From assembly GCA_012511525.1 (NCBI GenBank), contig JAAZFW010000189.1, positions 1 through 9,527 of the forward strand: 9,527 nt of DNA, given 5' to 3'. Position numbers and translations under genes: made by a program. Shown here one piece after another: positions 6,110-9,527 of this stretch. Numbering within the stretch: the stretch's first letter is position 1; every line of letters starts with the position of its first letter. The notes beneath the pieces are model-generated. The model saw only the letters and a list, made by a program, of their open reading frames with translations, was not told the origin of the DNA and ran no database searches. Source of the DNA: Clostridiaceae bacterium. GTDB lineage: Bacteria > Bacillota > Clostridia > Saccharofermentanales > UBA5734.

Positions 6110-7489
6110 TCAGAGCAGCCCCGGAAGAACATTCTGGAGCAGGGCCAGGATCAGGATCAGGATCAGGCTGGTGACACCGGCAATGGTACCGCCGATAGTC
6201 CAAGTCTGAAAGGTCTGCTTGAGCGAGAATTTGGCGAACCGGTTGACAACCCAGAAGCCCGAGTCGTTGGGCAGCGAGACGCCGATGCCGCCGGCACAGA
6301 TCGCCAAGCCGACCAGTACGGGTGAAACGGTGGCCATGCCGGCAACCAGGGGTGCGAGGATGGCGGAGGTCGTGACGAGGGCAACGGTGGTCGAGCCCTG
6401 GGCGGCGCGCAGGACCTGGCTGATGATCCAGGCGACGATGATCAAGAGTAAACTGGCGGATGTCGCGGTCAGACCCGACATGTTCTCGACCAGCTTGTCG
6501 CCGATGCCGGTCGCGTTGATGATCGTTCCGAAAGCGCCGCCCGCGCCGGTGATCATGAAGATGATGCCGGACTGGCTGGCTGACTCGGTGATGACTGCAT
6601 CAAATTTTTCTTTGAGGTAGGGCTTGAGAGCGAAGAATGCGACGATGGCGCCGACCATCAGGGCGATGTTCTTGTCGCCGACAAAGGCGAACAGCTGGTA
6701 GATAAAGGTTTCGCTGCTGACAAACTGCTTGCCGAGCGTACCGATCAGAATCAGGATAATCGGGAAGAAGATCAGGAAGATGCCCAGGCCGCCGGACGGT
6801 TTCTTGTCCGAGCTTGCGGTAGCGGCCGCAGCGGTCGCCTCTTCTTCCGTTTCGGTATAAGGCGCCGCGTTTTTAGCCATCCGGCCCAGGTACTTGGCGT
6901 AGAAGACACCACTTACGACGACTGCGACCAGGGCAATGATAGCACCGTAGACGAAGAAAGCCCCGATGCCGGCGTTGAGCGTACCGGCGACGGCCAGCGG
7001 TCCCGGTGTCGGGATAACCATCGCATGGGTGGTGATCAAGCCGATCGCCAGGGAAGTGACCAGGGTAACGAAGGGGATTTTGCCCTTGCGGGACAGGTCC
7101 TTGACCAGGTTGATCAGGATGACGAACGCCGCGTCGAAAAAGACCGGGATTGAAACCAGAAAGCCGGTCAGGGAGATCGCCAGCGGCGCCCGCTTCTCAC
7201 CGGTCGAACGCAGCAGCATCGAAGCGATCTGCTCGGTGCAGCCGGACTTGTGCAGCAGGTTCCCCAGCACGACACCCCACAAGATGATGATGCCGATACC
7301 GGCCAGGGTGTTGCCGAATCCGGATGCCATCTTGGATGCGATGTCCGCTAGCTTCAGACCGCCGATGATGCCCATGATGATGCCGCCCAGTAACAGCGAC
7401 AGCACGGGGTGCATCTTGAACTTGATGATGGTCACGAGGACAAAGGCCAGGGCCACCGCAAAACCGATCAGCAAAACAGTTAATGACAT
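6110..7489 (-). CDS. GntP-family sugar-acid permease
   Basis: Inner-membrane secondary transporter of the gluconate:H+ symporter (GntP) family, probably importing the substrate used by the flanking enzymes. It has 459 residues, very hydrophobic throughout. Family-typical segments are GFGNTLAGIGIIILWGVVLG (57-76), GFLVSIPVFFDAAFVIL (109-125), THAMVIPTPGPLAVAGTL (154-171), ITGAGGAFGTIINATGIG (313-330), RAAQGSTTVALVT (361-373) and LPNDSGFWVVNRF (406-418). A charged loop rich in Glu, Ala and Lys (about 203-234) splits the protein in the middle, presumably in the cytoplasm. The frame is open to 7540, but AGGAGG lies 7 nt before the ATG at 7487-7489 and the first helix begins there, so the shorter start is chosen. 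Relatives carry gluconate, idonate, fructuronate, D-serine or glycerate; which acid is moved here is not decided by the sequence. Confidence 0.95.
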   Translation of the reverse strand: MSLTVLLIGFAVALAFVLVTIIKFKMHPVLSLLLGGIIMGIIGGLKLADIASKMASGFGNTLAGIGIIILWGVVLGNLLHKSGCTEQIASMLLRSTGEKRAPLAISLTGFLVSIPVFFDAAFVILINLVKDLSRKGKIPFVTLVTSLAIGLITTHAMVIPTPGPLAVAGTLNAGIGAFFVYGAIIALVAVVVSGVFYAKYLGRMAKNAAPYTETEEEATAAAATASSDKKPSGGLGIFLIFFPIILILIGTLGKQFVSSETFIYQLFAFVGDKNIALMVGAIVAFFALKPYLKEKFDAVITESASQSGIIFMITGAGGAFGTIINATGIGDKLVENMSGLTATSASLLLIIVAWIISQVLRAAQGSTTVALVTTSAILAPLVAGMATVSPVLVGLAICAGGIGVSLPNDSGFWVVNRFAKFSLKQTFQTWTIGGTIAGVTSLILILILALLQNVLPGLL

Positions 7490-7551
7490 AAAGATACCTC
7501 CTGAAAATGGATAGCTTCGTCCATGTGACGGAGATGTCATGCAAGCTGTCT

Positions 7552-7564
7552 GCCCCTCTGGGGC
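7552..7564 (-). other. Small hairpin in the aldolase-permease gap
   Basis: The 98-nt gap between the aldolase stop (7588) and the permease start (7489) holds a compact 5-bp stem GCCCC/GGGGC with loop AGA, without a T-run. A weaker 4-bp CGTC/GACG stem lies downstream. I see no promoter in the gap. It may be an intercistronic structure, or chance given the base composition. Confidence 0.35.
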
Positions 7565-7587
7565 CTGGCGTCGATCCGGGAGAGGGA

Positions 7588-8442
7588 TCAGGCCTGTGCC
7601 TGGTGCCTGAAAAAGGCGATGTATTTGGTGACCACCTCACTGACGTATTGCTGTTGCCATTTCGCGATCACAGACAAGTGCGGTCTCTCCCCGCCGCACA
7701 AGGCCTGTGCTGTCTTTTCGACGGCGTAGACGGAAATTTCCGTGTTGACGTTAATCTTGCAGATCCCGTTGTGGATGCAGTCGGTGATTGTTTCTTCCGG
7801 GATGCCGGATCCGCCGTGCAGGACCAGCGGGATGCCGGCCTTTTCGTTGATCGCCCGGAGGATGTCGACCCGGATGTTGGGCTTGCCCTTGTAAAGGCCG
7901 TGTACCGTCCCGACCGATACGGCCAGGGCGTCGACCCCGGTCTCGGCGATAAAGCGGGCGGCCTGATCGGGATCAGTATAGATCTCCCGATCGGTGACGG
8001 AGCCCTCGTGAGAATGCTCGCCGGAGGCCAGGCTGCCAAGCTCGGCTTCGACGGAGACGCCGGCCGCATGGGCCATGTCGCAAACCAGGCGGGTATTGGC
8101 CGCGTTCTGGGCGAAGGGCAGGGCCGAACCGTCGTACATGACACTGGTAAAGCCGGCCGCGATCGCCTTTCGGATGACGTCGATGTCGTCGCAATGGTCC
8201 AGGTGCAGGCACACAGGCATATCCGTCCTCGCGGCCAGCGCGGATGTGATCGCTACGGCGTCCTCCAGCGACATGTTTTCCAGGTACTTCTTGCCGAAGG
8301 CGACGATGGTGCCGGCGCTCCCGGCCTGGCTCCCGGCATCGATGATGCCCCGGATCGTCTCGTAGTTGTAGGCGTTAAACGATCCGATCGCGTACCCGTC
8401 CCGCTTGGCGAGGGAGAGCATTTCATTGAAATTGACCAGCAT
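7588..8442 (-). CDS. Class II ketose-phosphate aldolase (KbaY/GatY/IolJ/Fba family)
   Basis: Zinc-dependent cytoplasmic aldolase that splits a ketose phosphate into a triose phosphate (normally DHAP) and an aldehyde. It has 284 residues, matching the tagatose-bisphosphate aldolase branch rather than the longer E. coli FbaA type. Key residues align with that family: catalytic D82 and zinc ligand H83 in HLDHCDD (80-86), further zinc histidines H181 in VGTVHGLYKG and H209 in LVLHGGSG, and phosphate-binding GGSG (210-213) and NVNTE (231-235). SVMYDGSALPF (100-110) and VEAELG (131-136) are also typical. The loop after VEAELG reads SLASGEHSHEGS, richer in His than the Gly-Gly-x-Glu-Asp usual there. 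The ATG has AGGAGG 5 nt upstream and starts 12 nt past the dehydrogenase stop. With a permease for acids and a kinase alongside, an IolJ-like role on a phosphorylated keto-acid is possible; tagatose- or fructose-bisphosphate cleavage is the alternative. Confidence 0.93.
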   Translation of the reverse strand: MLVNFNEMLSLAKRDGYAIGSFNAYNYETIRGIIDAGSQAGSAGTIVAFGKKYLENMSLEDAVAITSALAARTDMPVCLHLDHCDDIDVIRKAIAAGFTSVMYDGSALPFAQNAANTRLVCDMAHAAGVSVEAELGSLASGEHSHEGSVTDREIYTDPDQAARFIAETGVDALAVSVGTVHGLYKGKPNIRVDILRAINEKAGIPLVLHGGSGIPEETITDCIHNGICKINVNTEISVYAVEKTAQALCGGERPHLSVIAKWQQQYVSEVVTKYIAFFRHQAQA

Positions 8443-8454
8443 ATCGGCCTCCTG

Positions 8455-9527
8455 TTATGCCTTGAGGGTCTGCAGCCAGGCCTTGAAATCCGCCTGCTCC
8501 AGAACTTCGGGGTTGACGATGTAGCGGGCTTTTTCCCCGCCGAGGAATCGGGCGACGTCGGCGGCCAGAAGGAACGGCGAGTTGTTCAGGGCGTCGCTGG
8601 TCGTTCCGGCCAGGTGGGTCGTCAAGGTGACATTGTCGAGAGTCAGGAACGGGCTGTTCGGATCGATCGGTTCGGTGGTGAAGACATCGAGGGCGGCGCC
8701 CATGATGCGCTTTTCCTGCAAGGCCGCGGCCAATGCGTCCTGGTCGACCAGGCCGGCGCGCCCGGTGTTGATGAAATAGGCGGTCGGCTTCATCAATCCG
8801 AGCAGATGCGCGTTGATCATCTTCTTATTGGCGTCGGTCAGACGGGCGTGGATGGAGACGAAATCGGACGTGCTGAAGAGCTCTTCCAGGCCGGCGGGCT
8901 CGCCGCCGGCGGCCTTGATGTCCTCCGGGTTGGCGTAGGGGTCGTAGACCAGGACCGTCACTTCGAAGCCAGACAGCTTCTTGGCGACCAGGCTGCCGAT
9001 GTTGCCAAAGCCGACCAGGCCGATCACCTTGCCGCCAAGTTCGGGGATGGAGTCGCTGTTGACGAAGGTCTTGCGCCAGTTGCCTGTCTTGATCGCATGA
9101 TGCGCCCGGGCGATGTTGCGGCATTCGGCCAGCATCATGCCGACCGTGAAGTCGGAGACAGCGTGTGCGTTGCGGCCCATGACGTTGAAGACCAGGATAC
9201 CGCGTTTGGTCGCCTCGGCGACATTGACGTTCTCCAGTCCGGCGCGCGACACGCCGACCAGGCGAAGCTCGGGCATGGCGTCCATGACCTTGGATGAGAC
9301 CGGCACGAACAGGCCCATCAGGACATTGGCCTTGCTGCCGTGTGCCTGGACCAGGGGATCACATGGCTCGATCTCCGGCCCGCGCTTTTCAACCTCGAGT
9401 CTGCGGTACTGCAGGGCATCCCAGGAAGGTTCCCAGTCACCGCTGAAGACAACTGGCCCGTAGGATCCGAGGTACTTCTGCCATGCCTTGGAAAAACCCT
9501 CCGCATGGATCATGGCATCACCGAGTA
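8455..9527 (-). CDS. D-isomer-specific 2-hydroxyacid dehydrogenase (SerA/GhrA-like), probably cut at its start
   Basis: NAD-dependent cytoplasmic oxidoreductase interconverting a 2-hydroxyacid and a 2-ketoacid. From the ATG at 9513 there are 352 residues. The Rossmann motif GLVGFGNIGSLVAKKL holds GFGNIG (168-173), with D191 at the end of the second strand (VYDP), which favours NAD over NADP. The catalytic triad is complete: R252 in NTGRAGLVD, E281 in DVFTTEP and H300 in TTHLAG. The frame stays open to the window edge and reads LGDA before that methionine. LGDAMI looks like a first beta strand and no strong ribosome site precedes 9513, so the real start is probably a few codons outside. It is the first visible gene of the four-gene unit. 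Candidate roles are oxidising the imported acid, or reducing hydroxypyruvate or glyoxylate released by the aldolase. Phosphoglycerate dehydrogenase is less likely, because no C-terminal ACT domain is present. Confidence 0.92.
   Translation of the reverse strand, partial: LGDAMIHAEGFSKAWQKYLGSYGPVVFSGDWEPSWDALQYRRLEVEKRGPEIEPCDPLVQAHGSKANVLMGLFVPVSSKVMDAMPELRLVGVSRAGLENVNVAEATKRGILVFNVMGRNAHAVSDFTVGMMLAECRNIARAHHAIKTGNWRKTFVNSDSIPELGGKVIGLVGFGNIGSLVAKKLSGFEVTVLVYDPYANPEDIKAAGGEPAGLEELFSTSDFVSIHARLTDANKKMINAHLLGLMKPTAYFINTGRAGLVDQDALAAALQEKRIMGAALDVFTTEPIDPNSPFLTLDNVTLTTHLAGTTSDALNNSPFLLAADVARFLGGEKARYIVNPEVLEQADFKAWLQTLKA

Noticed and set aside
6147..6167. Tandem aggatc repeat (about 3.5 copies) near the permease 3' end, with similar short runs near 1060 and 2100.
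   Set aside because: It is coding sequence for alternating Ile-Leu in membrane helices (LILILILAL in the permease). Codon preference and hydrophobic composition explain it, and it is too short to be a meaningful satellite.
4808..6325. A 505-codon open frame on the plus strand opposite the kinase and the end of the permease gene.
   Set aside because: It runs across two real genes and the hairpin gap, has no family motif, and has the same shadow composition.
7490..7540. A 17-residue N-terminal extension of the GntP permease.
   Set aside because: The extension is hydrophilic and spans the AGGAGG ribosome site of the internal ATG at 7489, which starts directly at the first membrane helix.
7507..9297. 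A 596-codon open frame on the plus strand opposite the aldolase and dehydrogenase genes.
   Set aside because: It is an antisense shadow: Asp/Gly/Val-rich with no recognisable fold, while both minus-strand genes have complete catalytic motifs.

Overview
The window is about 60% G+C. Every credible gene lies on the minus strand, so the text below follows transcription from high to low coordinates. Two transport/metabolism blocks are visible, separated by an intrinsic terminator and a near-consensus promoter. I see no RNA gene, insertion sequence, CRISPR array, phage gene or attachment site. The organism is probably a fairly G+C-rich member of the Bacillota (an anaerobic clostridial-type bacterium is a reasonable guess). 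The reasons are strong AGGAGG-type ribosome sites before nearly every gene, a solute-binding protein made as a lipoprotein with a Thr/Ala/Gly-rich tether, and a TTGACA/TATAAT promoter. This placement is inference; no marker gene is present.

Block 1 (about 9527 to 4436) is a four-gene sugar-acid cassette. It encodes a D-isomer-type 2-hydroxyacid dehydrogenase (probably running off the window at its start), a class II ketose-phosphate aldolase of the KbaY/GatY/IolJ/Fba type, a GntP-family sugar-acid permease and an FGGY-family sugar kinase. A perfect 11-bp stem with a T-run closes the unit. Together the genes can supply uptake of an aldonate or keto-aldonate, one redox step, phosphorylation and aldol cleavage to a triose phosphate plus a C3 (or C2) acid fragment. 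The exact substrate cannot be read from the sequence. The best parallel is the end of myo-inositol breakdown, where a phosphorylated keto-acid is split to DHAP and a semialdehyde.

Block 2 (about 4397 to 1, continuing beyond the window) is a livKHMGF-type ABC importer. It has a lipoprotein binding protein, two membrane permeases and two ATPases, with the second ATPase cut by the window edge. It begins with a TTGACA-18 bp-TATAAT promoter and a leader of about 120 nt that carries a perfect 12-bp palindrome. A GC-rich stem-loop follows livK, as expected if the binding protein is made in excess over the membrane parts. The usual substrates are branched-chain amino acids, but family members also carry other amino acids, amides and urea.

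The enzyme and transporter families are familiar. The less ordinary points are the combination of enzymes in block 1, the stacked hairpins just before the kinase gene, and the palindrome in the livK leader.
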